64,000 nt of DNA from Staphylotrichum longicolle (lineage: Eukaryota > Ascomycota > Sordariomycetes > Sordariales > Chaetomiaceae). Where the stretch lies: the NCBI GenBank assembly GCA_019096155.1, contig JAHCVI010000004.1, forward strand, positions 1,736,001-1,800,000. The letters run 5' to 3'. Below are positions 24,032 to 35,711 of the stretch, piece after piece (position 1 is the stretch's first letter; each line of letters starts with the position of its first letter). The position numbers and the translations under genes are program-made. The notes under the pieces were generated by a model. That model made no database searches, was not told the DNA's origin, and saw only the letters and a list, made by a program, of their open reading frames with translations.

Positions 24032-26505
24032 ATGTCTGCCCCTTGCGCCGTCCCACGGACGGCTCCCATAGCCATTGCACCAAAACCGAGACGCTTCCCC
24101 CGAGCCGCCAGAGCAGCATACATCTCGATTCATATCCGGGGCTCCGGAGTGGTCTTGACTCGCCTGACTCGGACTCGTTGAGCGGGCTGTCAGCGCCCCC
24201 TTGCGAGGCCTGTCTGGGCCGGAGGAGTGATTGCGTCATGGTGAGGATGAAGAAAGTTGTGTGGCCTGCCTGGTGGCCGGGACCGAGTGCTCGTTGGTCG
24301 ACAGCCCGCCGCCACGGAAGCGCAAGCTGAACGGTGACCTGGAGGGCAACCAGAGCAAGAGAAGGTGAGAGGCGCCCAGTCCTTTTATGAACCCCACACA
24401 TTCCCCGTTACTCTCCTGTTTCATCCCCCAAGCCTACCCCCGTGCCCACCGGGCTACGCGCACCCCGAGGCTCGACGCAGAAACCAGGAAGATCTAACAT
24501 GCCATTGGCCGCCGTAGTTCCCCTGGTCGGTCTGATATCAGAAGGCTGCGGCAGCGGCAGCAGAGTCTCTCGTGCACCACGGCCAGCAGCTCTCTGATCG
24601 AGGATATGGCCAACTTCGGCGGTCCAACCCTCCTAAAACGTACCCTCGGCCTCCAGGCAGATAGGTACAGTCAGTACATCGGGCCCACCACCGACTTTGA
24701 GCCATCCCTCATCAACCTCTCCCCATTCGACCCGCACGACGAGAGTCTCCTCGCGCGGGGTACTCTCCGGAGAGTGAGCGACAATGAAACTTTCCTCTTG
24801 CTGCCCGACAACACCACACCGGGCTATGACCATATCTTCAACGACGTCGACGAAATCGAAAACATTGTGGCACCCCATGGCCGCAAGTTGATCGATCTGT
24901 ACTTCCGGGTCGTGCACCCGGGCTTCCCCATCATCCAAAAGGGCGTCTTCTACGAGAAGTACGAGCGATCGCACCGCGAATTCTCGCCCCCACTGCTCGC
25001 GGCCGTTTATATCCTGGCCATCAACTGGTGGGAACACGCTGAAGACCTGGCGAGCCTTCCACGACCCAATGTCCGCGAACTCGAGAGGTTGGTGCGGACC
25101 ACGCTCGCTGACGCCATGTACCGGCCAAAGCTGTCGACGATACAGGCTGGCCTCCTCCTGTCGCAGCGGCCCGAGGGTGACCAATGGGCACCGACAGCCC
25201 AGTTGGTTGCCATCGGGCAGGAGCTTGGTCTGCATCTGGACTGCAGCCATTGGAAGATCCCGCCCTGGGAGCGTGGGCTCAGAAAGCGCCTGGCCTGGGC
25301 CTTGTACATGCAGGTAAGTCGCCAGGCTGGGTCTGGGTTTCGTGTTTGAGCTAACCATTGCTCAGGATAAATGGGGCGCTCTGGTCCACGGCCGACCCTC
25401 GCACATTTTTGCTTCCAACTGGGCCGTGCAGCACCTGAATCCGAACGATTTCCCCGACGTCGAATGGGACGAGAACGACGTGGAGGAAAGGATAGAGATC
25501 GAGCGCGGGCGGATACTGTTCGGGCAGATGGTGCAACTGTCGCAAATTCTCGCCGAGATCCTCGAGACCTTCTACACCCTGCAAGCCTCGCATGCAGCCG
25601 CCAACGCCGGCGCGCAGGCGACGCAGTTAATCCTCTCCTTGGCCAAGCCGATCCAGCTCAAGCTCAAGGATTGGTATTCCGGCCTCCCGGCTGTCGTCCG
25701 CATGGACTCGACCTTCCAAGCCAGCCTCTCTCAATCCAACCGCCTCTCCAGCATTGGCTACCTTCACCTCGCCTACTTTGCCGCCGAGATTACTCTCCAC
25801 CGCCGCATCATCCGCTCGATGGACGCATCCGCAGCAGCAGCTTCGGCCGCGGGGTCTTCCCCTTCCCCAGCCGCCGGCGGCGGCGTTGACCCTTATATCC
25901 AGCACATCTGCCGCAGCGCCGCGAAAGCCCGTCTCATCTCGGCCATGGACTTTGTGAACCGCCTCGGGCCGTCTCACCTCCGTGCGTTCTGGTATTTTGC
26001 GTCCAAGACAAACTTTGCGCTCATCGGGACGTTTGGCTCTCTGCTGTGGGCCACGTCGCCGGGTAGAGAGGAGGGTGAGTGGTATCGCCGCAGGTTGGGC
26101 GAGTACCGCTGGACGTTGTCCGTGAGCTCCAAGCCTGGGGAAGGGAAGGGTCTAACAGAGTTTGCGATGGGCATGTTGGATATCTCCGCAGGCTTGCTCA
26201 AGAAGCTGCCCGAGAAGCCGCTCCTCAGTCGGAGCGGGAGTGCGGTGGATATCGATGCTGCGCGCAGGCAGAGTATGCTGGCGCTCGGAGGCACCGGGAC
26301 TGCGGGGTCTGGGAGGAGTGGTTTGGGAATGAGCATGGGAGGCGGGTTTGGAAGCGGCAGTATGAGTGGCATGGAGAGCTACAGCGGGATGCACTCCGCC
26401 GAGGCGAGCGGCGTGCAGAGCCCGAGGAGCCCGGAGAGTGAGAGCTCGGAGGAGGGAGTGTACGGCAACTTTGCGACGTCGGGCATGGCGGGACTGGCGG
26501 ACTAG
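24032..26505 (+). CDS. Zn(II)2Cys6 activator of the Dal81/TamA type, with two apparent one-base deletions near the N-terminus
   Basis: Exons are 24032-24364, 24518-25313 and 25366-26505; the introns have donors GTGAGA and GTAAGT. The C-terminal 600 residues are a clear Fungal_trans regulatory domain (RTLGLQADRYSQYIG, LIDLYFRVVHPGFPIIQK, RKRLAWALYMQ joined to DKWGALVHGRPSH), resembling Dal81/TamA, nitrogen-source co-activators. In exon 1, ATG 24032 opens MSAPCAVPRTAPIAIAPKPR. The first cluster half (PPCEACLGRRSDCVM) lies in the next frame and the second half (CVACLVAGTEC then PPPRKRKLNG) in the third. One extra base in the 5-C run at 24097-24101 and one in GG at 24240-24241 would make one frame of about 756 residues with a complete cysteine cluster. 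Family assignment is from recall of the domain pattern. Confidence 0.68.
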
Positions 26506-27603
26506 GTCTGTTGATGTCTTGCTGGTGCTCTCTGCCGAACGAGGCTTTCGAGAAGCTCACCGCAGGTGGTCTGGTGATCGAAGGGAGCTTCAGAGAGTTG
26601 GCGATGCCAACTGGCTAGCTCGGCGAAAGCTGACCTGCCGGATGGGCCGCATAAAAGAGAGCTGTCCCGCCGGAAAAGCGACACGGGGATTGCGATCCCT
26701 CGAAAGGGGGTGTTTGCGCGGCATGGCGTGCCGAGCACGCGATCTGCTGGACAACCAGTAGCGCGGCCTGTTGGGCAGATCGGGTGTCACCCGGACGGGA
26801 TGGCGTCATCCCGATCTTGGGGTCGGCTCGGGATCCTTTTTTTTTTGGCCCTGCCCTAGCCTTCACCTTCTTTTGAGAAGGGAGAGGGGAAGCACACAAC
26901 CTCTTGCCCGTTGATCTGGGATTCGTCTTTGATCTAAGGGATGGTCTTGTGGTGTGTTCACCGCCCTCGATGGCCGGGTGAATTGGGTTGGATTTTCATT
27001 ACATGTTGGATTGGATGGATGGACGAATGATTTGATGTGATATGCCTTTCTTGCTTTTACTTTTCTTTAGGGTCTCAATGTGTCTCGGACGATTGGGGAC
27101 TTGATACCTTGATACCCGCCGGCTTCATAGACTGGGTCCTGGGTGTCTTTTCCCTTTGGCGGCGAGCTGTCATCTATTCATGTGCGGAGGAGTTTGTTTA
27201 TAGATGGATGGATGAATGGATGGATGGACCTGGATGGACCTGGATGGATGGATTCTTGGGTACAGATTGCTTGATGATGGATGATATAGACTTCTAGTAT
27301 TATACCTTGATGCTTGCGTTATACAGTTGTTTATGTGTTGCGTGGTGTTCATGGGTAATGGCCAGCTTCATGTGTAGTGTCCGGGTGGTCTACGCCGGTT
27401 GACAATACCCCAGATACAAAAGCAGATAGATATGTAAGCCAACGTCATATACAAGTTTATTATTATATTATGCTTTTATGGGTATAACCAAAATCAAGAG
27501 TTGGGTATCTCAACCTGTCCAAAGCTTCCCACCATGCATTCTCATCCGCATGTCCTTTTTCACAGGTACAAAGAACCTCAAAACATTCGCCCCCTATCCT
27601 CCT
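26506..27603. other. Convergent 3' intergenic region
   Basis: These 1.1 kb lie between two genes that end toward each other, so they should be mostly 3' UTRs and terminators. They are AT-richer at the right end and contain the GGAT repeat. No gene is seen. Confidence 0.5.
27203..27253 (+). repeat. GGAT microsatellite with interrupted units
   Basis: Tandem GGAT units are interspersed with GGACCT, over about 50 bp in the intergenic space downstream of two converging genes. Confidence 0.85.
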
Positions 27604-29516
27604 CTATGCCTTGGCCGGCGCATCCGTCACGCTGTCCCGCCCCGCCTCCCTCGTCGGCTCCTCCGTTTGGGCTCCGGCGCCCTCCGGAAGCCCGGTTTCC
27701 TCTCCAGCGGCGGGCGCCTTCCGCTTCTGGATCTTCTTCCAGCTCAAGCCGCAGGCAGAGACGAACGCGGCGGCTGCGCAGCCGACGGTGATGAAGTACG
27801 AGTTGCGCAGGCCCTCGAGGTAGGCGGTCAGCACGGCGGTCAGGTACTGCGAGGCGTGCATCTGCTCGAGGACCTGGGGGATCTGGGAGGCGCCGCTGTT
27901 GATGAAGACCTGGGGGGGCAGGCCCGGGGCGTCGCGCTGGATGCCCTCGGTGAGGCCGTTTTGGAAGACGGCCTGGGCGACGGCGATGAAGATGGCGCCG
28001 CCCAGGGACTGGAAGAACTGCACGCAGGCGGTGGCCTGGGGGATCCACTCGTGCGAGACGCTGTTCTGGACCACGAGCACGCCCGTCTGGAAGCCGACGC
28101 CGATGCCCAGCCCCGCGAGGACCTGGTAGCCGAACCAGACGCGCAGCGGGCTGTCGAGGGCGAAGGTCGTGATCATGCCCGAGCCGACGGTGAAGAGGAT
28201 CATGGAGGGCAGGACGAAGGGGTTGTAGTAGCCGACGGCGGTGATGAGGCCGCCGGCGGCCACCGAGGTGATGACGACGGCGATGAGCATCGGGAGGAGC
28301 TTGATGCCAGCCTCGACGGCGGTGTCGCCCTGGATGGCCTGGAAGTACAAGGCTAAGATTGTTGTGTCTCTGTTAGTTTGGTCTCCTTTTTTGGGGGTGA
28401 GGAGATTCGAGTTCCACAAAAAGCCCACTTACACAGGTAGTACACGAGCGGGAAGAAGGCGGCTCCAAAGAAGAAGGCGAAGAGCATGGCGCAGACGACG
28501 TCCCGGTTCTTGAAGAGCCGCGGCGGCAGCGTGCCCTTGTCGCCCTTCCAGATCTGGATGCCGATAAAGATGATCATCATGGCGGCGAACCCGACAAACA
28601 GCCCGATAATCACGGAGCTGTTCCACGGGTGCTCGGTGCCTCCCCACTGCAGCGCCAGCAGCAAGCAGATGATGGACGGCACCAGCATGGCGGTGCCCAG
28701 CAGATCCAGGCTCAGCACCCTCTGCAGCACCGTCTTGCCGCCGTTGTCGCGCTGGTCGCCAATGTGGAGGAACACAAAGATGGCCACCATGGCCGCGCCG
28801 CCGATCGGCAGGTTGATGTAGAAGCACCACCGCCACGTCACATGGTCGGTGAAGGCGCCGCCGAGCAGCGGGCCGGCGACGCTCGCGATCCCCCACATGG
28901 CGCCGATCAGCCCAAACGCCATCGGCCGCTGCCGCAGGGGCAGCGTGTACGACAGGATCACCACGCCGCCCGAGAACAGGCCCGCCGTGCCCATGCCCGC
29001 GATCGCCCGGCCGACGATGAAGGCCACGCTCGACGGCGCGACGGCACACACCAGGCTGCCCACCTCGAAGATGAAGATGGCGGCCAGGTACGTCCACTTG
29101 ACGCTGAACATGCGGTAGATGGAGCCGTAGGCGGGCTGCAGCGCGGTGGTGGTCAGCAGGTAGGCGGCGCCGTACCAGCCAATGTCCTTGACGGAGCCGA
29201 ACTCGTTGGTGATGGCGCCGAGGGCGGGGGCGATGATGGTCTGGTCGAGCGCGACGAGGAAGATGGCCAGGCAGAGCGAGGCGATGATGAGGAACAGCCG
29301 GGCGCCCTTGGGGTAGACGACCGCGTCGTCGTCGCGGCCGGCGTTGCGCGCGGCGAAGGGGTCATCTTTGGTGCGGGTCTTGGTGGCCGGGTGACTGGTG
29401 GTGGTGGTGTCGTCGGTGGTGATCTCGGGTGCGAGGGGGGGAGGGGGGGAATGGGAGCGCGGAGGGGTGGGCTTTTCCATGTCGGTGTCGGTGGTCATGG
29501 TGTCTTTGTCGATCAT
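27604..29516 (-). CDS. MFS drug efflux transporter, DHA2 (14-TM) family
   Basis: Minus-strand exons are 29516-28433 and 28352-27604, giving 610 residues. The 80-nt intron has donor GTAAGT and ends CTTAG. After a hydrophilic Thr/Pro-rich N-terminus of about 70 residues there are fourteen predicted membrane segments. DQTIIAPALGAITNEF and WYGAAYLLTTTALQP are typical DHA2 motifs. The antiporter motif C reads GIASVAGPLLGGAFTD, followed by WRWCFYINLPIGG. Family members at the plasma membrane export toxins, azoles or secondary metabolites by proton antiport; the substrate here is unknown. No biosynthetic genes flank it, so it need not belong to a cluster. The first Met at 29516 is chosen; a second at residue 7 is close behind. 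Confidence 0.9.
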
Positions 29517-30768
29517 CTTGGCTTGGCAGGGGAAAGATTTGATGTTGTGTGTGTGTGTGTGTGTTTGAGGTGTGACAAGATGAGGGGAGATCGACAGATG
29601 CGATGGGATGGGATGAGATGAGATGAACGGGGGAGAGGATGTTCAAGTCAAGATGGCAGAAGCAACGCGTCTTCGAGACGTGGCGGATGTGTCGTCCAGA
29701 TTGGGTATCCAGAACGCTTCCGGTCGTCGACCAGGCGCTGAGCGCGCCGAGAGGGGCGATGCCGAGTCTAAATAAGCAACGTCGAGATCGAAAGGCGGCA
29801 CAGACAACCCCCGGCGCCGACGATGACGATGACGACGACAAAAACACCTGACAAAAGTGGACGGACGGAAAAGGGGGCCAAGAACACGAGCCAGTTAAGT
29901 TACGTGAATGCTCAGAGGCAGCAGACGTCACGGGCCCTTTTTGAGTCTCGCGGACGCTTGCTGATGGTCGTCGAGTCCTAATTCCCAAAGGAAGAAAAGA
30001 AAAAAGCCAACGTCAATGCAACGCAAGATCTCCCGGCCCTCGGACATCGAATATCCTCCGACCAGGGCCCTTCCCATCCCGTAAACAGCAGGTAAAAATC
30101 CTGTTGCCCCAAGTGCCACTGTCACAGCCTGTTCCAGAACCAGACAAAGCAGTCCATGTTCCATCTCGCTAACCCGGGGCGCTGGCCCCATCAAACAGAA
30201 GGCGGCTCGGGCTCGGTTCCTCGAGGCAGCAATTGGCTGGCTGCCCCCAAACCCGGGGCCAGCGCTGTGGATCCGCCCGCTCGGTGCAGTGCTGCGGGCT
30301 TACCCGGGCTGGGGCCAGCCTGGGGGAAAAGAGCTTGGCAGAAAGCTTGAAGAGGTGTGAACAGGGTCGGTACTCGGTGCCCATGTTCCACCGAACAGGG
30401 AATGCACTGACACGCCAAGGCTGTGATTTTTTGTTGCTGCATGGACTGACTGTTTCTGTGGATCTTTGCTTTTTGTTGCACTTGTTTAGCCCAGTTTGGT
30501 CACGGTCAGGGGTCTGATTACACGGCAACGATGGGGCGAGTTAATGATTGTGATGAGTGGAGGCCCTGTTTTGCCCTGGACTTGATTTAGGCTCTTTAAT
30601 AAGGATGGAGTCTTGCCTCCTTTTGGTATCTCAATCGCCAAAACATGCAAAAATCAAATCCACCAGAACCCAGATATGTAGAAAGCAAAACGGCATGCAA
30701 CCAAACGGTACCCTCTCGTAACTCCGAACACCACCGATCCAGCCCGAGCCCGAGCCGGAGCCCGCTTC
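29517..30768. other. Intergenic region upstream of the DHA2 transporter
   Basis: It holds the promoter of the transporter (with a GT microsatellite close to the start) and the 3' flank of RXT2. No gene is seen. Confidence 0.5.
29547..29564 (+). repeat. (GT)9 microsatellite
   Basis: Nine GT units lie about 30 bp upstream of the transporter start codon, probably in its 5' UTR. Confidence 0.9.
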
Positions 30769-32274
30769 TCACTTCCGGTTCCTCGTCTTCTTCTGCGTCT
30801 GCGCCGTATCCTCCTCGACCTCGTCCTCCCCCTTTTTCAGGTCTTCGGTCAGCCCCCACTCCTCCTTATCATACCAGTCCTCACCGTCCGACATGTCGCG
30901 GTTTGGCCCGCAGTGCGCCTCCGCCTTGGACCACTGCCAGACCGTCTTGCGGAGCCGGTCCGCCTTGAGCAGGCCCTCGTACAGCCGCTTGGTGCCCCGG
31001 CAGATCTCCTCCTGCTTCTGCACGTAGAGCAGCAGGAGCCGCCGCACCTCTTCGGCCTCTTGGTCCGGCAGGCCGAGGTCCCGCTCCGGGTGTGCCGCCG
31101 GCGGGAGGCGGAAGAGCGGGTGGATGAAGAAGTCGTCGAGGGAGGAAGCGGCCGGGGATAAGGCGATGAGATCGGGTGGTGGGAGCGCCGACGGCACTGT
31201 TGGCCTTGCGGTGTTGTGGTCTTGTACTGTGCTGGCATCTGCCGCTGACGGCTCGGCCATTTCCACATCTTCGTCTGCAGGCTGGCCATTGTGTTCCTCG
31301 CCGTTGGTAGAGTTCCCGTTGACTCGAAGACCGGCCGCTCCGTCTGATTTGCGCTCGCCATTCGTCTCTGGGGCCGCGTCAGGTAGTGTTTCGCCGTCAG
31401 GCGCGCTCTGCCCCGGGTTCGCGTGTTCGTCCGCATTGTCCCGTGTCGACCCCGTGGCCGCATCTTGTTGAGCCGTAGACCCACCGTTGATGCTGGGAGC
31501 CGTCGAGGCGTCTGCGGGAACACGCCGCGAAGGGCGGTTGAAGAAGCTGACTGTGTCGGTGAACAGCAACGCGTCGCGATCGTCGGGTCCCGTCATGAGC
31601 CCGCAGGGAGCCCAAGTATTGTCGCCAACCAGCTTGGTGAGCAGGGGCTTGGCTTTCCACAGCGCCTTGTTCTCTTTCTGCATCAGATTGCGCCCTTGCT
31701 CGATTAGTTCGGTGAGTGACTTGGAGATAAACGGCCGCGAGAGAGTCGGATGTGATGGTAAATCGGTGACCGAGGTCAAAGGCGCAAGAATGTCTGCTCC
31801 GTGTTAGCGCCGGACGGGTCTGGGTGCAGGGACAGGACGCACCTTCGAGCCGGACAGACGAGTACGGATTGTCCTCCATGGCGGCAGCAATGGCCTCCTG
31901 GACCTGCTCCTCGTCGTCGTCACTCTCGATGTCGTAGCCATCTTCGTCAACCAAGGGTGGGTTGCGATTGATGATGGCTCTCTGGAAGCCGGCAAGCTCT
32001 GCAACCTCCCTGTACGCCGCGGGGCCCATGGACGAGGTCAGGCGGCCCTCGTGGACGAACCTCGCCCGCCTCTTCAACTTGTTGCCGCGGTTTGTTGTCT
32101 GGTCGATTGACGAGTCGGAATCGGAATCTGGAGCAGGCGCAGCAGCGGTTAGCACACGACGGGCAAGAGGGCTCGCCCGAGGGGGGAGGGCTGCTGACCG
32201 TAGGCTCTGCGCTTCACAGTTCTCCTCACGGCGAGGAGGGTCTCCATGATCATGGCCTGCTGTTGTGTCGACAT
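30769..32274 (-). CDS. RXT2: Rpd3L/Sin3 histone deacetylase complex subunit RXT2
   Basis: Minus-strand exons are 32274-32199, 32127-31843 and 31793-30769, giving 461 residues. Introns are 71 nt (donor GTCAGC, weak; ends CTCCAG) and 49 nt (donor GTGCGT, branch GCTAAC). The RXT2 N-terminal domain is plain: NKLKRRARFVHEG, AIINRNPPLVDEDGYDIES and an acidic DDDEEQVQEAIA stretch across exon 2, then LTSVTDLPSHPTLSRPF in exon 3. The middle is low-complexity and Asn/Glu-rich; the C-terminus has a coiled helix (EEVRRLLLLYVQKQEEI) and a basic end. In yeast Rxt2 belongs to the large Rpd3 complex that deacetylates promoter histones in the nucleus. It shares a 485-bp divergent promoter with the next gene. 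Confidence 0.85.
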
Positions 32275-32759
32275 GGTGGCTGTGGTGGCATGCGCCAAAG
32301 AAAAAGGAAACGACGGTGCGTTGTGGAATTGGGTGTTGAAGGGGATAGCAGGACAAGGCGTGGTCGGATGCCGGTCGCGAAGGGTCTCCCAGTCCACGAG
32401 AAGGCGGGCAGCGGCGGCGCAAAGTAGTGCAGAGCGCAGAGTGCAGACGCTAATGTGACTTTGGACGCACTGACCAGAGGCCAGAGCGCGGTTGGGCGGA
32501 TGCAGGGCCGCTCTCTTTTCGAGATGCACCCGACCCAGCCCCACACAATGACGATGTGTGCCAAGCAATCAAGCCTGGAGCTCCCATTGGAATCTGGCTG
32601 CATTGCCGAAAGCTCTCGCAGCTCCCACCACACCACCACCGCACATCTGCCAAACACCATCATCATCCCACTTTTCTTCACGCCGTTTTGCACCTTGCCA
32701 CCAATTGACTGATTGGCTGTCAGCATCAACACAGAAACATAAACACCACTACACACACC
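32275..32759. promoter_or_regulatory. Divergent promoter of RXT2 and a fungal membrane protein gene
   Basis: These 485 bp lie between outward-facing start codons. They contain several short CACCACCAC/CATC runs near 32625-32665 but no site I can name with confidence. Confidence 0.5.
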
Positions 32760-33974
32760 ATGTCGTGGCCCGGCGCAGACGACACGCCGCCCAGCGAGTC
32801 CGGGGCCGGCGACTTCGGCGACAGCGGGGTGCGCGGGGACCGCCCGACCGATCTTGCGTCGCTGGGCGCCTTGCGCGAGAACCGCCGGGTGAGATTCTCG
32901 CGTGCACAGGTCGACCGCTCCTTGAAGCTGCTCAGCACTCCATTCGAGTCCCTCCCCCAGCTCCCCTTCTTTGCGCCCTGGTTCGGCTACACCAAAGACT
33001 GGCAGAAGGGCGAGGTGGCCGGTTCCCTCATCGGCAACTCGCTCAACATCGGCCGCATTGTGACTCCCGCCGAGGCCGATGCACTTGCCGAACTCCGCGC
33101 CAAATTCTGCTCGCGGATCGCCTGGACGCCCCCGGCTGTATTGGCCGCCTCGCTCTACTTCACCTACCGCGGCCGCACCACCTTCCGCTTCCCCTTCTAC
33201 ACCCCGAAACCCGCCTCGTTCAACCCGACGGCCTTCCCGACTGCCGCAAGACCCTTCCTCACCGGCCCACCAGCTGTGCGGCTTTGGCACTTCCTGCGCT
33301 TTAACGCGTACGGACTCATCTGCCTCTATGTTGTCAAGAGCGTCGTCACCTCCTTTTCGCAGGCGAGCTACTTGATGGGTGTGTTTTCTGACAAGCGCCT
33401 CAAGGGTGTGCGTGAGAACTTGGCCGAGAAGGCGAAGGCAGCGAGGTCACAGAGACAGCACGGCTTCCCGCCCGTCAACGCACCAAATCCCGAGACTCCA
33501 GCCTCGGGAGAGGTGGCCCCATACCGGGCCTCTAGCTGGAGCAGGCCAGAGCAGCAACAGCAGCTGCATCTGCAGCGACAGCAGCCGCCGCCGCCGCCAT
33601 CACCACAGCCGGCACAGTGGACACAGCGAACCCCTGAATCGCAGGCCCCACCGCAAGACGACGACGATTTCCTCTTCGACGACGCCTCGCCTGTCGCACC
33701 ATCACAGAGGCAACAGCCCCAGGGTTCTTCGGCTAGTTCCTTGCCCGGGCAGACCTCTTCCTGGGACAGGATTAGACAGCGTGCAAAGGCGGAGGAGGGC
33801 GCACCTTGGCAACAGCAGGGCAGCGAATCCCAAGGCCAGCAGACGACAGAACAGTACACATTCGCGCCAGGCGAGCAGGAGAAGGCGTACGCGAAGGAAC
33901 AGGCGCAAAGGGAGTTTGACGCCATGCTGGAGCGGGAGCGGCGCGGCCTGGGCGACTCGGGCGAGCGCAGGTGA
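32760..33974 (+). CDS. Fungal membrane protein of unknown function
   Basis: Single exon, 404 residues, start context CACACCATGTCG. Two hydrophobic segments are visible, near residues 121-137 (AWTPPAVLAASLYFTYRG) and 181-200 (FNAYGLICLYVVKSVVTSFS). Between them lies an aromatic/Pro-rich linker (TFRFPFYTPKPASFNP). The conserved-looking part runs to about residue 225. The rest is Gln/Pro-rich and low complexity with poly-Gln, poly-Pro and acidic runs, ending in a charged helix (EKAYAKEQAQREFDAMLER). There is no clear signal peptide. The layout suggests a two-pass organelle membrane protein, perhaps mitochondrial, with a long soluble tail, but I do not recognise the family and give no function. 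Confidence 0.75.
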   Translation: MSWPGADDTPPSESGAGDFGDSGVRGDRPTDLASLGALRENRRVRFSRAQVDRSLKLLSTPFESLPQLPFFAPWFGYTKDWQKGEVAGSLIGNSLNIGRIVTPAEADALAELRAKFCSRIAWTPPAVLAASLYFTYRGRTTFRFPFYTPKPASFNPTAFPTAARPFLTGPPAVRLWHFLRFNAYGLICLYVVKSVVTSFSQASYLMGVFSDKRLKGVRENLAEKAKAARSQRQHGFPPVNAPNPETPASGEVAPYRASSWSRPEQQQQLHLQRQQPPPPPSPQPAQWTQRTPESQAPPQDDDDFLFDDASPVAPSQRQQPQGSSASSLPGQTSSWDRIRQRAKAEEGAPWQQQGSESQGQQTTEQYTFAPGEQEKAYAKEQAQREFDAMLERERRGLGDSGERR

Positions 33975-34535
33975 TGGCTGGGCAGCCCCAGAACCGTTGT
34001 GTGTGTACTATTACGCCCTTCCTGTAACTGTATCTGGATGAGGTCCATGGGCCCAGGTGAGCACGGCGTCTCAATTGAATATCCAGCGGTTCTTCAAGTC
34101 CGGATTCCCCTTGGCAGACATGCACGTGAGATTCAGCTTTCGAAATCAGCAACCAATCCAGACAGCAGCAATCACCTTCCCAGTGCCTTGGCTGCAGTTT
34201 GCGCTCCCCTCCATGTGCAAAAGCCAGGTCCGAGGCGGCGAGTAGCGTCGATCCTTCGGGCGGAGCACAACGGCGTGCCGCACGAATTCGATGAAGGATC
34301 ATCTTGGCTTGCCGACTGAACCGGGGCAGGGTTGCAATCCTGCATCTCACAATCGCGCAGGTGGATCTTGGGAGGACCTGCCCCCTGGGCCAGCCTTTTG
34401 ACTGCGGAGAACGCCCTCCTCCGTTCGGACCGCAGCCATGGCGGGACGGCCCTCCCGCAACCAAACTTTGCGGCCACGCGTGTCGGTCTCTGTTGGCTCG
34501 GAATTGGCCTGGTATTCGGGCCCCCAAGTCGCACA
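33975..34535. other. Intergenic region between two plus-strand genes
   Basis: 3' flank of the membrane protein gene and promoter of the next. Nothing else is recognised. Confidence 0.5.
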
Positions 34536-35477
34536 ATGTCGACCTCGACGACCTCGTCGTCGACAAAGACGTCCAAGACCCCCCTGGTCATCACGTCGTT
34601 CCCCTCCGTCCCCCTGACCGCAACCTTCACCGCGCCGGGCAGCGACTGCGGCGGCATCTACGCCCCTCGCCGGCCGCCCGTGTACATGATCGACGACAAA
34701 CCGTCCTGCCTCCCGCCGGGCTTCTCGACGTCCAACTCGGCCTTCTTCTACTCCCCCGGCATCGCCTGCCCGGCGGGCTACTGGACGGCCTGCCACGACA
34801 CCACGGGCGCCGCCTCCATCACCACCGTCACCTGCTGCCCGACCTACGGCGACGACATCAAGCTCTCGTGCGTGGCCGACCCGCTCACCCTCAGCGAGGT
34901 CTGGGAGACGCTCTTCTGCACCTGGATCGCCCCGCGCTCCCCGGGCACCGCCGTCACCCTCACCAAGTCGGGCGACGGCCGCACCTCGACCGTCGTCTCG
35001 CGCGTGACGGGGCCCGGCGGCATCAACGCGTACGGCGTGCGCATGGTGCACCAGGCCTCGGACCTCGAGGGCCCCTCCACGACCTCCCCCACATCCTCAG
35101 AAACAACATCACCCACCACCACCACCACCGCGACCTCCCCAGAAGACACCACCCCACCCCAACAAGAACGGTCCCCATCATCGACCGGTCTCTCAACAGG
35201 CGCAAAGGCAGCCATAGGCGTCGCCGTGCCCCTCGCCGTCCTCGCCGCCCTGGCGCTGGGGTTGTGGGTGTGGTGGCGCAGGCGCAAGGGACAGGGTGGG
35301 ACACATCAGCAGCAGCAGCATCCGTCGCAGACGCCGTCGGAGCTGTCGCCGCAGGTCGGTCAGCAACAGCCGCCGCAACTGCATCATCATCATCATCATC
35401 CATACACGCCGTCGCTGTCGCAGGGTGGGACGGAGTATGGGTCCGGGGTTGGAGGGGGAGGCGGGTTGGGGAGCGCA

Positions 35478-35508
<31 letters not shown>

Positions 35509-35711
35509 TAGGTGGTATGGGCGGGTTCCACCAAAAGCCGCCTGGCGAGGGGTACTACCACTACGGCAGCCAGCCGCAGCCGCCGCCGCCGCAGGAGATG
35601 GCGGGGATGTGGGAGCCGCCCGAGTTGCCGAGCACGAGGGCCGCGGCGGAGTTGGATGCGGGAGGGGTTGGAGCGGGAGTGAGACCTGGGACGGAGGTTG
35701 GGGGGAGGTAG
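34536..35711 (+). CDS. Cys-rich single-pass membrane protein, fungal surface type, unknown function
   Basis: Single exon, 391 residues. The presumed outside part has eight Cys within residues 38-128 (GSDCGGIYAP, GIACPAGYWTACHD, VTCCPTYGDD, FCTW), probably paired. A Ser/Thr-rich stalk at about 180-220, likely glycosylated, precedes one membrane helix at about 223-246 (AAIGVAVPLAVLAALALGLW). Then comes a basic stop-transfer WWRRRKG and a Gln/Gly/His-rich tail with six consecutive His and Gly-Ala repeats. This layout is common in Pezizomycotina surface or sensor-like proteins. No ordinary signal peptide is seen at the start (MSTSTTSSSTKTSK), so the helix may act as signal anchor or an upstream exon may be missing. 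Confidence 0.75.

Noticed and set aside
28629..29621. A 330-codon plus-strand open frame rich in Gly, Ala and Arg
   Set aside because: Antisense shadow of the DHA2 transporter; composition is that of reverse-complemented membrane codons.
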